From contig NZ_CP096889.1 of the NCBI RefSeq assembly GCF_004124315.2, positions 3,021,001-3,085,000 of the forward strand: a DNA stretch of 64,000 nucleotides. Reading direction: 5' to 3'. Every line of letters begins with the position of its first letter. Position 1 is the first letter of the stretch. Source of the DNA: Bacillus cabrialesii. GTDB lineage: Bacteria; Bacillota; Bacilli; Bacillales; Bacillaceae. A program made the position numbers and the translations under genes. A model generated the notes under the pieces. The model saw only the letters and a program-made list of their open reading frames with translations, was not told the origin of the DNA and did no database searches. Of the stretch, positions 1-9,389 are shown one piece after another.

Positions 1-1872
1 GGTGTATATCACCATGACCATAATCATCGGCGTCCACACCTCTGATCCGAATAAGAACCAGCCGGATTGGACGGCGAAGTAGCTGTGGAAGAGGCCGACA
101 ACCAGCGGAATGCCGAAGTTGTACATTTGTTTGATGCGTATCCCCTTTATCAGGTCATCCCGCGTAAAACCGAGTTTTCTCAAAATCGTATAATTTGGTT
201 TTTCATCTTCACTTTCACCCATTTGTTTAAAATAAAGGATACAGCCTGAGGTAATCAGGAACGTTAATCCTAAGAAACCGACGATGAACATTACAAGACC
301 AAACAGTGATTTTTGTGCAATGCTTGTATCCAGCCTTGATAAATGCTGATCTTTGTTGTTCACCTTTTGAAAAAGCTCATTTGCTTTTTCCAGCTGGTCG
401 TCATGTTTCACAGTGATGCCGATAAATTCAGATTGCGCGAGCTGAATGCGCGGGTCTTTATCTTTGTTCAGCCGTTTATACAAACCGTCATCCACTATAA
501 CTGTTGGCATTCCCCCGCTTGTAAACGTGTAGGATACAAGAAACTCATCTCTTAATCCTTTATAGTGTAATGGCTTCGTTTCATTTTTGCTTTTCACTTT
601 TATGCTGCCGGAGTCTTTTAAAATCATGATTTTTTGCAGCAAGTCGGTGTATCCTGAGAAAACCGCCTCCCCAGCCGCCACATCGACTCCTTTTACATCT
701 TTGTCGCTAACAACAGCAAGCTGTAATTTGCTTGGATCGCCCTGCATTTCTTTCGGATCTCCATCCATGATATTTGTGACATCAAAAGCCGCTTGCAGGA
801 CAGGAGTTTCTTTTTTCGCATACGAAATGTTGCTTTCACTCAAACTGTTTTCAAATTGTTTGGCATCTTTCTCATTCATGAATGAAAAATCAGCCGCTAC
901 ATTTTGTTCAGCGGTTTTTCCTGCCGAGTAATACGAAATATAAGCGAGCGATAACAGCCCGATGGCGAGCGCTGAAACGGTTGTAATAATCGTCAGCAGC
1001 AACGCGTTCGATTTCATTCTGAACATGATCGATGACAATGACAGGACCTCTGAAATATTTAAGTAGCCGCCCTTGCTTTTTCGAATGATGTTCGAGATGA
1101 ACGTAACCGATCCTTTATAAAAGAGAAACGTCCCGATAATGACAGTTCCAAGGATAAAGCTCATCGCAGCAAACAGTTCATTCATGGTTTTAAATTTTCC
1201 GCCAAACAGCTCAGAAGACACATAGTATCCTGTCAAAATGAGCACGATGCCTAAAGCGCCAATCAGCATTTGGAAAAATGATATTCTCTTCACTTTATCT
1301 TCAGTGGAAGACGCCACTTTAAATAAGGATAAAATACTTTGTTTTTTGATAAACGTATAATTCATGAGCATAATCAAGAGGTAAATGCCGCAGAACACAA
1401 TAATCGTTTGAATCAAGGCTTGCTCAGAAAAGTGCAGCTTCGCATCCGTTTCAACATCGACAATTTTAAACAGAATCATGAGCACAAGCTTTGATATGGA
1501 AAACCCGGCCACTACCCCGATGGCTAAAGAGCCGAAATACAGCATGACATTTTCCGCACTTAAGATGCGAAAGATTTTATGCTTTGTCATTCCGATTAAT
1601 TGAAACAGCCCGATTTCTTTACTCCGTCTCTTAATAAAAATCGTATTGGCATATAAAATAAAGATTGTCACCACAGCGACAAGCAAAATCGAAGCGGTTT
1701 TAATGGCCGCGGCTCCCTTGATTGAAGCCTTTACTTCGTTAATCGCAGGATCATATTGGAGCGTGACAAAGGCGAAATAAAGCGCCACGCTAAAAATTAA
1801 CGCAAACACATACAGATAGTAATTCCGAAGATTCTTTTTCAGATTTCGCAGGATAAGCTGATTAATGTTCAT
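1..1872 (-). CDS. bceB: BceB, permease of the bacitracin ABC transporter (3' end outside window)
   Basis: Permease of the BceAB peptide-antibiotic detoxification transporter. With the histidine kinase BceS it forms the sensing complex for bacitracin and related undecaprenyl-pyrophosphate binders. About 624 codons are visible; the family is about 646 residues, so roughly the last 20 lie beyond base 1. The protein begins MNINQLILRNLKKN, then has the FtsX-type arrangement: an N-terminal membrane segment, further helices, a large extracellular domain (about residues 310-520, typical of BceB sensors) and C-terminal helices. The ATG at 1870-1872 overlaps the bceA stop (1862-1864), so the two are translationally coupled. 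Identity is very likely from sequence, size and gene order bceR-bceS-bceA-bceB. Confidence 0.95.
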   Translation of the reverse strand, partial: MNINQLILRNLKKNLRNYYLYVFALIFSVALYFAFVTLQYDPAINEVKASIKGAAAIKTASILLVAVVTIFILYANTIFIKRRSKEIGLFQLIGMTKHKIFRILSAENVMLYFGSLAIGVVAGFSISKLVLMILFKIVDVETDAKLHFSEQALIQTIIVFCGIYLLIMLMNYTFIKKQSILSLFKVASSTEDKVKRISFFQMLIGALGIVLILTGYYVSSELFGGKFKTMNELFAAMSFILGTVIIGTFLFYKGSVTFISNIIRKSKGGYLNISEVLSLSSIMFRMKSNALLLTIITTVSALAIGLLSLAYISYYSAGKTAEQNVAADFSFMNEKDAKQFENSLSESNISYAKKETPVLQAAFDVTNIMDGDPKEMQGDPSKLQLAVVSDKDVKGVDVAAGEAVFSGYTDLLQKIMILKDSGSIKVKSKNETKPLHYKGLRDEFLVSYTFTSGGMPTVIVDDGLYKRLNKDKDPRIQLAQSEFIGITVKHDDQLEKANELFQKVNNKDQHLSRLDTSIAQKSLFGLVMFIVGFLGLTFLITSGCILYFKQMGESEDEKPNYTILRKLGFTRDDLIKGIRIKQMYNFGIPLVVGLFHSYFAVQSGWFLFGSEVWTPMIMVMVIYT

Positions 1873-2623
1873 GCTGCACCCCACCTAACACGCCTTGCGT
1901 TTTCATGATATCCTGGAAAAACGTCTGCCTGTCTTGGCCTCCTTTATTCAGCTGCGTATACATTTGCCCGTCCTTAATAAAAATCACTCTGCCGCAGTAG
2001 CTGGCAGCAACAGGGTCATGGGTAACCATAATAATCGTAGCGCTGCGTTTCTGATTGAGCTGGCTCAGCTTGTTTAATAGATCAGAGGCTGATTTCGAAT
2101 CGAGCGCGCCGGTCGGTTCATCAGCGAAAATAATGCTCGGGTCATGAATAAACGCTCTCCCGGCCGATGTTCTCTGCTTCTGGCCGCCGGAAATTTCATT
2201 CGGGTACTTATCCCGCAATTCATAAATCCCCAGCTCTTTTGCAACTTCCTCAAATTTGCGATTGGCGTCCTTTTTTGATATTTTCGTAATTGATAACGGC
2301 AGAAGGATATTCTCTTTCACTGTCAATGTGTCTAACAAATTGTAATCTTGAAAGATAAATCCTAAGTGCTGTTTTCTGAATTCAGCCAGCTGCTTTTCCT
2401 TCATAGAAGTCATTTCGTTTCCGTTAATGTTGATCGTTCCATGACTGACCTGATCAATCGAAGACAGTACGTTAAGCAAAGTGGTTTTGCCCGATCCGGA
2501 AGCACCCATAATACTGACGAACTCGCCCTTTTCAATGTGAATATCGATTCCCTTCAGCACTTCGTGTTTATTCAGCTTGTTTCCATAGCTTTTTCGAATT
2601 TTATTTGCTTCTAAAATCATCAT
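1862..2623 (-). CDS. bceA: BceA, ATPase of the bacitracin ABC transporter
   Basis: ATP-binding subunit of BceAB. 253 residues, the expected family length. Walker A GASGSGKTT lies near residue 41, the signature is ISGGQKQR and Walker B is IIFADEPTGALDS. The reading frame is open further upstream to 2728, but the ATG at 2623 is chosen because AAAGGAG sits 9 nt before it and the upstream frame would run through the promoter and operator. It lies downstream of bceS with its own BceR-controlled promoter, and its stop overlaps the start of bceB. Confidence 0.96.
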   Translation of the reverse strand: MMILEANKIRKSYGNKLNKHEVLKGIDIHIEKGEFVSIMGASGSGKTTLLNVLSSIDQVSHGTININGNEMTSMKEKQLAEFRKQHLGFIFQDYNLLDTLTVKENILLPLSITKISKKDANRKFEEVAKELGIYELRDKYPNEISGGQKQRTSAGRAFIHDPSIIFADEPTGALDSKSASDLLNKLSQLNQKRSATIIMVTHDPVAASYCGRVIFIKDGQMYTQLNKGGQDRQTFFQDIMKTQGVLGGVQHEH

Positions 2624-2654
2624 TTCCGCAGTCTCCTTTATGTTGGATAATCTC

Positions 2655-2729
2655 ATTATAAAAAGGAATGCCGGGCTTTTCCTTCGATTGGGCGAACAAA
2701 AAAGAAAAGCATGTGACATTTTCGTCACA
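2655..2729 (-). promoter_or_regulatory. bceA promoter with BceR operator
   Basis: An inverted repeat TGTGAC-N6-GTCACA lies at 2712-2729, overlapping the bceS stop codon. Downstream on the minus strand is a perfect -10 TATAAT (2655-2660) with no good -35 hexamer 17 bp before it, as expected for an activator-dependent promoter. BceR-type regulators are known to bind such inverted repeats upstream of their transporter genes. The assignment as BceR site is inference from position and symmetry. Confidence 0.8.
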
Positions 2730-3729
2730 CGCTTATGACACGTTCAAATTGGTTCCGTTTTGGAAAGGTTAAGGTAAAAACTGTTCCCGCACCGAGCTCT
2801 GAATGCACATCAATCTGGATCAATAACGGCGCCGCTGCTTTTTTCGCCAAGTACAGCCCCATGCCAGTGGACGCTTGATCCTGGTGGTCCGTCGTGGATG
2901 TGAATCCTTTATCAAAAATGCGCGGCACATCTTTTTGATCAATGCCCCTGCCAAAGTCTTTCACTTCGAGCTGCGTCTCTTCCCCTTTTTGAAAGCTTTT
3001 GATCTCAATGTCGGAGGCTTCGCTGTATTTCACCGCATTTGTCAGCAGCTGCCTGATGATAAAGGCCAGCCATTTTGCATCGCTCAGCACTTCTTCGGCC
3101 TCAAGCTGGATGTCAAAACCGATCCCTTTTTGGATACACCACGATTGTAAATCCTTGATTTCCTTGAAGATCAAAGGCTTGAACTGAATGAATTCTACAG
3201 ACAGATCGTTTTCAATAAATGATATGCGTTTTTGATGAAGCTGCTGATCAAGCAGCAGGTGAATACGCAGCCATTCATATGACAGCTGGGATTTTAACGC
3301 TTGATCCTCCATTCTATCTATGAGTAAATGCATCGCTGTTAATGGGGTTTTGACCTCATGAATCCATGCCATCAGCTCATCTTTTTCATTTTCTAAAGCC
3401 AAGCGGTGCCGGGCTGCGGTTTGCTTCAAGTGTTCCGTTTGTCCGGTAATGCTTCTTTCAACCATTGCTTCAAACGGCGTTTCCGGCTCACCTATCACTG
3501 TCACATCAAGATTGTTCTCCCATGTTTTCAGGCTTTTATAAAACGCCGTTTCTTTTCGATAGCGGACCCAAAGAAATATCATAAAAAACAACACACACAA
3601 ATACACCATATAAAGCACATTTTCAAATGAAATGGAAGGATCAACAAAAGCAATGGACAAAATCAAAGCCTGCTGAAACAAAAACGCGGCAATCCAGCTT
3701 CGCCTTTCAATGAGGAATGCTTTCATCAT
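2725..3729 (-). CDS. bceS: BceS, intramembrane-sensing histidine kinase
   Basis: Sensor kinase of the bacitracin-response two-component system. 334 residues from the ATG at 3729; the longer open frame to 3792 would overlap bceR more deeply. Two N-terminal transmembrane helices (about 13-30 and 37-54) are separated by a very short loop, so there is no ligand-binding domain, the hallmark of BceS-like kinases that read transport flux through BceAB. The phosphoacceptor is His124 in AWIHEVKTPLTAMH. The ATPase motifs are RQLLTNAVKYS, DFGRGI and STGMGLYLAK. The start overlaps the end of bceR by 23 bp. Confidence 0.95.
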   Translation of the reverse strand: MMKAFLIERRSWIAAFLFQQALILSIAFVDPSISFENVLYMVYLCVLFFMIFLWVRYRKETAFYKSLKTWENNLDVTVIGEPETPFEAMVERSITGQTEHLKQTAARHRLALENEKDELMAWIHEVKTPLTAMHLLIDRMEDQALKSQLSYEWLRIHLLLDQQLHQKRISFIENDLSVEFIQFKPLIFKEIKDLQSWCIQKGIGFDIQLEAEEVLSDAKWLAFIIRQLLTNAVKYSEASDIEIKSFQKGEETQLEVKDFGRGIDQKDVPRIFDKGFTSTTDHQDQASTGMGLYLAKKAAAPLLIQIDVHSELGAGTVFTLTFPKRNQFERVISV

Positions 3730-4417
3730 AGAAATGATCCTCTTCCTTCGCGATGTAGCCTTGGCCGACTTTCGTCTCGATATATGCGCCAAGCTGCAGG
3801 GCCTCTAGTTTTTTTCGCAGGCGATTGACATTGACGGTCAGCGTATTGTCACTTACAAAACGCTCATCATTCCACAAGCTTCTGATCAGCTCTTCCCGGC
3901 TGACGATCTTGTTTTTTTGTTCTATTAATTGTTTGAGAATGAACATTTCATTTTTGGTCAGTTCAACAGAGCCTTTGTCATTGCTGACGAGGTTCTGCTC
4001 CGCGTCTATGGCAGCTCCGCACCACGTTTTGATCGCGCTTGGCTCCGTATTATAATGATGCATACGCCGGAAAATCGCCTGGATTTTCGCTATCAGCACA
4101 TCAAAATGAAACGGCTTTTGAATAAAGTCATCCGCCCCAAGCTGCATGGACATCACCATATCAGCAGGATGATCCCGGGAGGATAAAAAGAGAATCGGAA
4201 CATTTGACCGGGAGCGGATCAGCCGGCACCAATGAAATCCATCAAATTTAGGCAGCTGGACATCAATAATGACGCAATCAGGCTTAACCGCCGCAAATTC
4301 CTCCAGCACTCGACTGAAATCCTGAATGCCATATACATCATAGGACCATCCAGTTAAACGATCCTTGATTTCATGAAACAGCGATTCATCATCTTCAATC
4401 AGCAACAGTTTAAACAA
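3707..4417 (-). CDS. bceR: BceR, OmpR-type response regulator
   Basis: Response regulator paired with BceS; activates bceAB. The receiver domain (residues 1-115) carries the acidic pocket EDD (8-10), the phosphoacceptor Asp52 in IIDVQLP, Thr/Ser-region FLSSRD and the K of FIQKPF. The C-terminal winged helix (about 135-226) includes DNTLTVNVNRLRKKL. The start is placed at TTG 4417, giving MFKLLLIEDD, the usual N-terminus; a GTG at 4426 (in frame, three codons earlier) is an alternative with a comparable ribosome site. The last five residues (ESIPH) extend past the form I remember from strain 168. Confidence 0.92.
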   Translation of the reverse strand: MFKLLLIEDDESLFHEIKDRLTGWSYDVYGIQDFSRVLEEFAAVKPDCVIIDVQLPKFDGFHWCRLIRSRSNVPILFLSSRDHPADMVMSMQLGADDFIQKPFHFDVLIAKIQAIFRRMHHYNTEPSAIKTWCGAAIDAEQNLVSNDKGSVELTKNEMFILKQLIEQKNKIVSREELIRSLWNDERFVSDNTLTVNVNRLRKKLEALQLGAYIETKVGQGYIAKEEDHFYDESIPH

Positions 4418-4484
4418 TCGACTCACCGCACTTTTTCCTTTTTTATCAAGTGTATAGCAAAACGCCATCCTGCGCTATAGAGAA

Positions 4485-4505
4485 AGCCGGCTGTCTCAGC
4501 CGGCT
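4485..4505 (-). terminator. Intrinsic terminator after ytrF
   Basis: Perfect 9-bp stem AGCCGGCTG/CAGCCGGCT with a 3-nt loop, directly after the ytrF stop on the minus strand. The following sequence is only moderately T-rich, so some read-through into bceRS is possible. Confidence 0.7.
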
Positions 4506-4513
4506 CGTACACA

Positions 4514-5824
4514 TTATAATTCTCTTCTCAATGCTGTCAGCACGTTGGTTTTGGTCGCTTTTCTCGCCGGGTTCATACCGGAAATCACCGCAACCCCTCC
4601 GCAAATCACAACAGCGATGATGACAAGGCTGAGCGGAATGTAGGAGAATGTGTAATTCAGATCGCCCGCATCGCTTCCGCTTGTCGCCGCGAGAATCATT
4701 GGAACAGCCAGGTTGACAAGGTAGCTCACGCCGTAAGAAATGATAATTCCAATGACACAGCCTAAAATTCCGATATACGCGCTTTCCATCAGGAACATGC
4801 GGCGGATAATAGACGGACTCGCCCCAATCGCTTTCATAATCCCGATCTCCTGCGTTCTTTCTGTCACCGCCATCGTCATCGTGTTAAAGATACCGATCGC
4901 AGAGATGATAACCGCGATACATCCGACAAAGATCAGGCCGATTTTGAAGACCATGAAGAAGGTGTTGGCTCCCTCAAGCTCGGTAGTTACTGATGTGACA
5001 TAGTACCCGTCATCTGTTAGATCATTTGTCAGCTGCTCCACATTCTCAAATTTATCAGCAAAAACGCCAATGTTAGTTTCAACATTTCCGCCTTTAAAAT
5101 CTAAGAATTCCGAAAAATCTTTTTTGAATTGATCACTGATAAAAATGTTTGAGTCCTCCATCCAGTCTTGAGATGGTTTTTTTGTAATACCGACAATTTT
5201 AAAGTCATATGTTTTTGTTTTCTCAACATCCCCTGTTTTAGGATCTGTTTTTGATACACTTAATTCAATCGTTTTGTTCAGAATATCTTTCGTATAGCCA
5301 TCTGGTTCTTTTATATCTTCTGGATTTCCTTTTGCTTCCTCAATCTTCTTGTTATATTCTTCCGATTCTTTTTTCGTCAATAATCTCTTTGCGAAGTCGT
5401 ATCCTACTACGATTTCATTTTCCGACTTTGCGACTCTTCCTTTTTCCAATTCCATATTAGCCTTTAATTCATCATTCATATTAGTAAAAATGAGATTTGA
5501 GCTTTCATTTGTACGATTGCCTAAAGTAGCTTTGTTTGGTTCATACACTTGCGTTCTTTCTACAACTGACCTTACGTGATCATACTTCTCTAAATCAGCT
5601 TTTTTAATAGGCTTATCTCCTTCCTTGCCCATTACACTGACCTTCGTTACAACCTGCTGGCTCATCGTCATATCTGTGATCGTCTTTTGAATCCCGAAAC
5701 CAACCGACGACAGCACCACCAAAAACGCACACGCCATTGTTGTCGCAAGAATTGTCATAAAGACACGCAGCCTGTTTTTCTTCATATTTCTTCTGATAAA
5801 ATGAACCTGATCCTTAAACCTCAA
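4514..5824 (-). CDS. ytrF: YtrF, MacB/FtsX-type ABC permease
   Basis: Large permease subunit of the Ytr ABC transporter, induced by cell-wall antibiotics. 436 residues: one N-terminal membrane helix (about 18-45), a large extracytoplasmic domain rich in Lys/Glu (about 50-280), then three C-terminal helices with the FtsX-family segment MAVTERTQEIGIMKAIGASP before the last pair. This MacB-like topology pairs with the ATPase YtrE just upstream. The coding regions overlap by 11 bp (5814-5824), indicating coupling. Substrate unknown; published work links overexpression of the operon to altered cell-wall thickness and loss of competence. Confidence 0.93.
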   Translation of the reverse strand: MRFKDQVHFIRRNMKKNRLRVFMTILATTMACAFLVVLSSVGFGIQKTITDMTMSQQVVTKVSVMGKEGDKPIKKADLEKYDHVRSVVERTQVYEPNKATLGNRTNESSNLIFTNMNDELKANMELEKGRVAKSENEIVVGYDFAKRLLTKKESEEYNKKIEEAKGNPEDIKEPDGYTKDILNKTIELSVSKTDPKTGDVEKTKTYDFKIVGITKKPSQDWMEDSNIFISDQFKKDFSEFLDFKGGNVETNIGVFADKFENVEQLTNDLTDDGYYVTSVTTELEGANTFFMVFKIGLIFVGCIAVIISAIGIFNTMTMAVTERTQEIGIMKAIGASPSIIRRMFLMESAYIGILGCVIGIIISYGVSYLVNLAVPMILAATSGSDAGDLNYTFSYIPLSLVIIAVVICGGVAVISGMNPARKATKTNVLTALRREL

Positions 5825-6509
5825 CGGTAATTCCTCCTTTTAGCACACCATCATGAAGCTGAAATTTTGAATGTCCGATAGACGCGACTTCATCATCGTG
5901 AGTGATGATCACAAATGTAATGCCCCGTTCGCGATTCAGCTGCTGGATCAAATCCAATACTTCCTGTTCCGTTTCTGAATCAAGGCTTCCCGTCGGCTCA
6001 TCCGCTAAAATAATAGATGGGTTTAAAATCAACGCCCGCGCAATACTGACACGCTGCTGCTGGCCGCCTGACAGTTCATTCGGATAATGAGCGGCGTGAT
6101 TTTCCAGACCGACGCGTTTCAGCATGTCCTGCACCTTTTGCTTTCGCTCAGATGGTTTAATCCCTTTTAACGCCAGCGGCATTTCAACATTCTCATACGT
6201 CGTTAAACCCGGGATAAGCTGAAAGCTTTGAAAAATAAACCCGAAATGATCAAGACGAAACTGCGCCCAATCCTTTTCATTAAAGCCCGTCACATCAGTG
6301 CCATTAATGACAATCCGACCTTTTGTCGGAGATATGTAGCCGGAAATTAAATTCAGAAGCGTTGATTTACCTGATCCGCTTCGCCCGACAATGCAGGCAA
6401 TTTCACCTTTCGCCACACTTAATGAAACATCCTTCAATACTGGAACTTCATTCTCACGGCCTTTTTTTCCGATCGTGAAAGAATGGTCGATATGCTGAAC
6501 ATCTATCAT
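5814..6509 (-). CDS. ytrE: YtrE, LolD/MacB-type ABC ATPase
   Basis: ATPase for YtrF. 231 residues with Walker A GRSGSGKST near residue 43, Q-loop FIFQSFQLIPGLT, signature LSGGQQQR, Walker B IILADEPTGSLDSET and the H-loop ITHDDEV. The sequence is typical of the MacB/LolD branch. It sits between ytrD and ytrF and overlaps ytrF by 11 bp. It is the second ATPase of the operon; YtrB is the first and belongs to a different branch, so the operon encodes two distinct transporter modules. Confidence 0.93.
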   Translation of the reverse strand: MIDVQHIDHSFTIGKKGRENEVPVLKDVSLSVAKGEIACIVGRSGSGKSTLLNLISGYISPTKGRIVINGTDVTGFNEKDWAQFRLDHFGFIFQSFQLIPGLTTYENVEMPLALKGIKPSERKQKVQDMLKRVGLENHAAHYPNELSGGQQQRVSIARALILNPSIILADEPTGSLDSETEQEVLDLIQQLNRERGITFVIITHDDEVASIGHSKFQLHDGVLKGGITVEV

Positions 6510-6523
6510 ATTTTCTCTCTCCC

Positions 6524-7501
6524 TTACAAATGTTTCGTTTTTTTATAAATCGCAAAATAACTGATCAAAAAACCAATGACCGCGCCTGCAGCCATACCGA
6601 TGACATAACCGGTAAAGCTCTCGCTTGCAGCGTATCCAAAGTAGCCGAATCCTAAAATACCAATGATGATGACGATCACTTGCACCGGACGGTCCAATGC
6701 TTTCCATAAAAAGAAATATCCGTTTCGTTCATTAGACAGTTTGATAAAGCTGATGTAACCGATGATATAAAATATAGCGCTCCAAGCCGCTGGAAAGAAA
6801 AGATATTGAGCTGAATCCATCACCCATTCGGGATTAACAAACATAATTGGGATAATATACTGAAGCCAATCAGGTACTTCAGTATTTAAAAACGCGACAT
6901 TCTGTCCAAATATAATCTCTAAATTTTCGGCCGGTAAAGCAATCAATAGAAAAGGCAAGATAGTGACAGTAAATGAAACCAGCAGCTGCGAAAAAATATT
7001 TCCCGTTAAAGCACCTGCGGCCAAGACTAGCGAATACGCCATTAAACTGATAAGCATCATCCCTATACTAAGATGATGAAAATGAATCACTTTTTCAGGC
7101 TTCAAAAGCAAAATCAGGAAAACAGATAAAACATATCCTATGAGTTGCGGTGCCACAATCACCATTCCGCCGGTAAAGAACTTCGCATTATATATCTGTC
7201 CACGTGTATAAGGAAGGCTAAATGTAAAATCAAACAAGCCCTTGCTTCGTTCAATTCCAAGCTGGCTGACCGCCAAAACGACACCCCAAATCCAGAACAC
7301 TGAGATAAATGTGCCGTTTAAATAGTTAATCGAAAATACGCAGTTTCCGACCCACTCGTTCTGATGATCGACGCATCCTTGATATGAGATGTACGTATTT
7401 AAAACGGTAAAAGGATTGCTAAGCATAAATACGAAAAAAATCGTGGTTAGCAGAGCTTTATTTTGCTTCCACTCTTTATAAAACAGCCCGGAATCCGGCA
7501 T
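6524..7501 (-). CDS. ytrD: YtrD, ABC-2 type membrane protein
   Basis: Integral membrane subunit presumed to work with YtrB and YtrC. 325 residues, about six to eight hydrophobic segments. The ATG at 7501 is chosen because GGAGGG precedes it by 7 nt; the upstream in-frame ATG at 7516 actually contains that ribosome site. Closely paralogous to YtrC: both share xLxYxEWKQN at the N-terminus, SYQGC, GxERSKGxxDFxxSLPY, AAGALTGN and ERNGxFFLWxxLDRPVQ. The pair looks like a tandem duplication forming a heterodimeric channel (inference). Confidence 0.92.
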   Translation of the reverse strand: MPDSGLFYKEWKQNKALLTTIFFVFMLSNPFTVLNTYISYQGCVDHQNEWVGNCVFSINYLNGTFISVFWIWGVVLAVSQLGIERSKGLFDFTFSLPYTRGQIYNAKFFTGGMVIVAPQLIGYVLSVFLILLLKPEKVIHFHHLSIGMMLISLMAYSLVLAAGALTGNIFSQLLVSFTVTILPFLLIALPAENLEIIFGQNVAFLNTEVPDWLQYIIPIMFVNPEWVMDSAQYLFFPAAWSAIFYIIGYISFIKLSNERNGYFFLWKALDRPVQVIVIIIGILGFGYFGYAASESFTGYVIGMAAGAVIGFLISYFAIYKKTKHL

Positions 7502-7530
7502 ACCACTTCCCTCCAAACCGAAAGTATTTC

Positions 7531-8517
7531 TTAATGTTTCATTTTCTTATTAATAGCGAAGTAGCTCACAAAGAATCCAACAACTGCCCCAATAATCATT
7601 CCTAAAATATAACCAATAATGGATTGTCCGGCAGAGTATCCAAACAAACCAAATCCAAGAATACCAAAAGCGATAACCAGAATTTGTACCGGACGATCTA
7701 ATCTGTTCCATAAGAAAAAGTGTCCGTTTCGTTCACTTGGAAGCTTTTTGAAGCTTATCAAACCAATCAAGTAAAACAGAACACTCATGGCAGCTGGAAT
7801 CATTAAAATATATTTACTATCGATAAGCCAATCATTTGCAACATAAACAAGGGGAACAAGATAGTATAAATTGTTTGTCAGCTTAAAATAACCCTCAGCT
7901 GAAGGGAACATTTCCCATACATTCACACCAAAAATAACTTCCATGTTACCAACCGGCAATGCAACAATTAAATATGGCAGTACCGCAGCAGCAAATGCCG
8001 TTAATAACTGGGCAAAAACATTCCCCGTTAATGCCCCAGCGGCCATCAACAAACAGTAAGCCATAAAACTAATGACGATTACTCCAACACTGCTGTGTTC
8101 AAAAAAGTAGACGTGTTCAGGGTTATAGACAAGAATCAGCAGCCAAGCAAGCAAAAAGCCAAGCAATTGCGACAGCACAATCACTAAACCGCCCAACCAA
8201 AATTTCGTCTGGAAAATTTGGCTTCTGTTATATGGGAGGCTTAATATAAAATCCATCGTGCCCTTTGAACGTTCCATTCCCAGAAAGCAAACCGCCAAAA
8301 TAACACCTGGCATCCAGTTGATATCTATCAGATTGCTCCGATGATAATTTACAATAAAATCACAATATTGCGGGTCTTGATCAGCAAGACATCCCTGATA
8401 AGACAAATACGCATTAACGATAGAAAGCGGATTTGCCAGCACTAAAAACACAATACTTAACAAAATCACCATTTGATTCTGCTTCCACTCTCGATAGAGG
8501 AGACCTCGGTCTACCAT
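7531..8517 (-). CDS. ytrC: YtrC, ABC-2 type membrane protein, paralogue of YtrD
   Basis: 328-residue membrane protein with the same architecture and motifs as YtrD (SYQGC at about residues 39-43, MERSKGTMDFILSLPYNRSQ near 82-101, AAGALTGNVFAQLL). It overlaps the ytrB stop by 7 bp (8511-8517), which indicates translational coupling with its ATPase. Known only as part of the YtrA-repressed, cell-wall-antibiotic-inducible operon; the transported molecule is not established. Confidence 0.92.
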   Translation of the reverse strand: MVDRGLLYREWKQNQMVILLSIVFLVLANPLSIVNAYLSYQGCLADQDPQYCDFIVNYHRSNLIDINWMPGVILAVCFLGMERSKGTMDFILSLPYNRSQIFQTKFWLGGLVIVLSQLLGFLLAWLLILVYNPEHVYFFEHSSVGVIVISFMAYCLLMAAGALTGNVFAQLLTAFAAAVLPYLIVALPVGNMEVIFGVNVWEMFPSAEGYFKLTNNLYYLVPLVYVANDWLIDSKYILMIPAAMSVLFYLIGLISFKKLPSERNGHFFLWNRLDRPVQILVIAFGILGFGLFGYSAGQSIIGYILGMIIGAVVGFFVSYFAINKKMKH

Positions 8518-9389
8518 CTCCGCTTCCCTCCAAACTTCGCAATGAACACTTCTTCTAAGTTGACAGGAAGCTCATTCCATACTTTTGGCTTCAGCTCTCT
8601 TAAAAAGCTCTTTTTCTCCTCATCGCTTTTCGGAATCAGCACCGTATAGAACACGCCGGCCTGATCGAGCATCGGAATGTTTTGCTCTCTGATCGCCAAA
8701 TTGACATCTGTGTCAAACGCCATTTGAATTTTGATGTAATCTTCTTTTAACTCGTCGAGATCCATTACATTCGTCAGCCTGTTGTCTTCGAGAAAACCAA
8801 TTCGGTTGCACATCCGCTCTATGTCCTCAAGCCGGTGGGAGGTGATCAGAATGCTCGTATCACGTTCCGCCACTTCATCGATCATCAGCTGGAGCACATC
8901 GTGCCTTGTCACCGCGTCAATGCCGTCCGTCGGCTCATCAAGAAGAATCAGCGCCGGTCTCGCCGCAAACGACAGAACGAGCGACAGCTGCTTTTTCAAG
9001 CCCGTCGACAGCTCGCGGTATTTTTTCGTTTCTGGAATTTCGTATCTGTTCATCAGTTCATTCGCGTACGTGACATCAAATTTCGGATACATTCTTCTCA
9101 GGATATCGACAAGCTGCTTGTATGTATACCTATCGTAAAAAGGATTTTGAACAGGCATATAGATGATATTCTGTTTGACCTTCGGATGCTTTTTGATCTC
9201 TACGCCGTCGAACAAAATCGTCCCGCTGTCTGCAAAAATGATTTGCTGGATTAAACGGAGCATTGTCGTTTTGCCTGATCCATTGCGGCCGAGCAATCCG
9301 AAGATTTCTCCTTTTTCTATCGTTAATGAAACATCTTTTAGTACTTGATTGCCGTCAATCGTTTTTGACAGCTGCCGCAGTTCAATCAT
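8511..9389 (-). CDS. ytrB: YtrB, ABC transporter ATPase
   Basis: 292-residue ATPase. Walker A GRNGSGKTT (about 34-42), signature LSTGLKKQ (an atypical but common variant in ABC-2 exporters), Walker B LILLDEPTDGIDA and SHRLEDIE as H-loop region. The C-terminal 80 residues form an accessory domain seen in regulators of ABC-2 systems. It overlaps ytrA by 8 bp upstream and ytrC by 7 bp downstream, so ytrABC are tightly coupled. Confidence 0.93.
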   Translation of the reverse strand: MIELRQLSKTIDGNQVLKDVSLTIEKGEIFGLLGRNGSGKTTMLRLIQQIIFADSGTILFDGVEIKKHPKVKQNIIYMPVQNPFYDRYTYKQLVDILRRMYPKFDVTYANELMNRYEIPETKKYRELSTGLKKQLSLVLSFAARPALILLDEPTDGIDAVTRHDVLQLMIDEVAERDTSILITSHRLEDIERMCNRIGFLEDNRLTNVMDLDELKEDYIKIQMAFDTDVNLAIREQNIPMLDQAGVFYTVLIPKSDEEKKSFLRELKPKVWNELPVNLEEVFIAKFGGKRRW

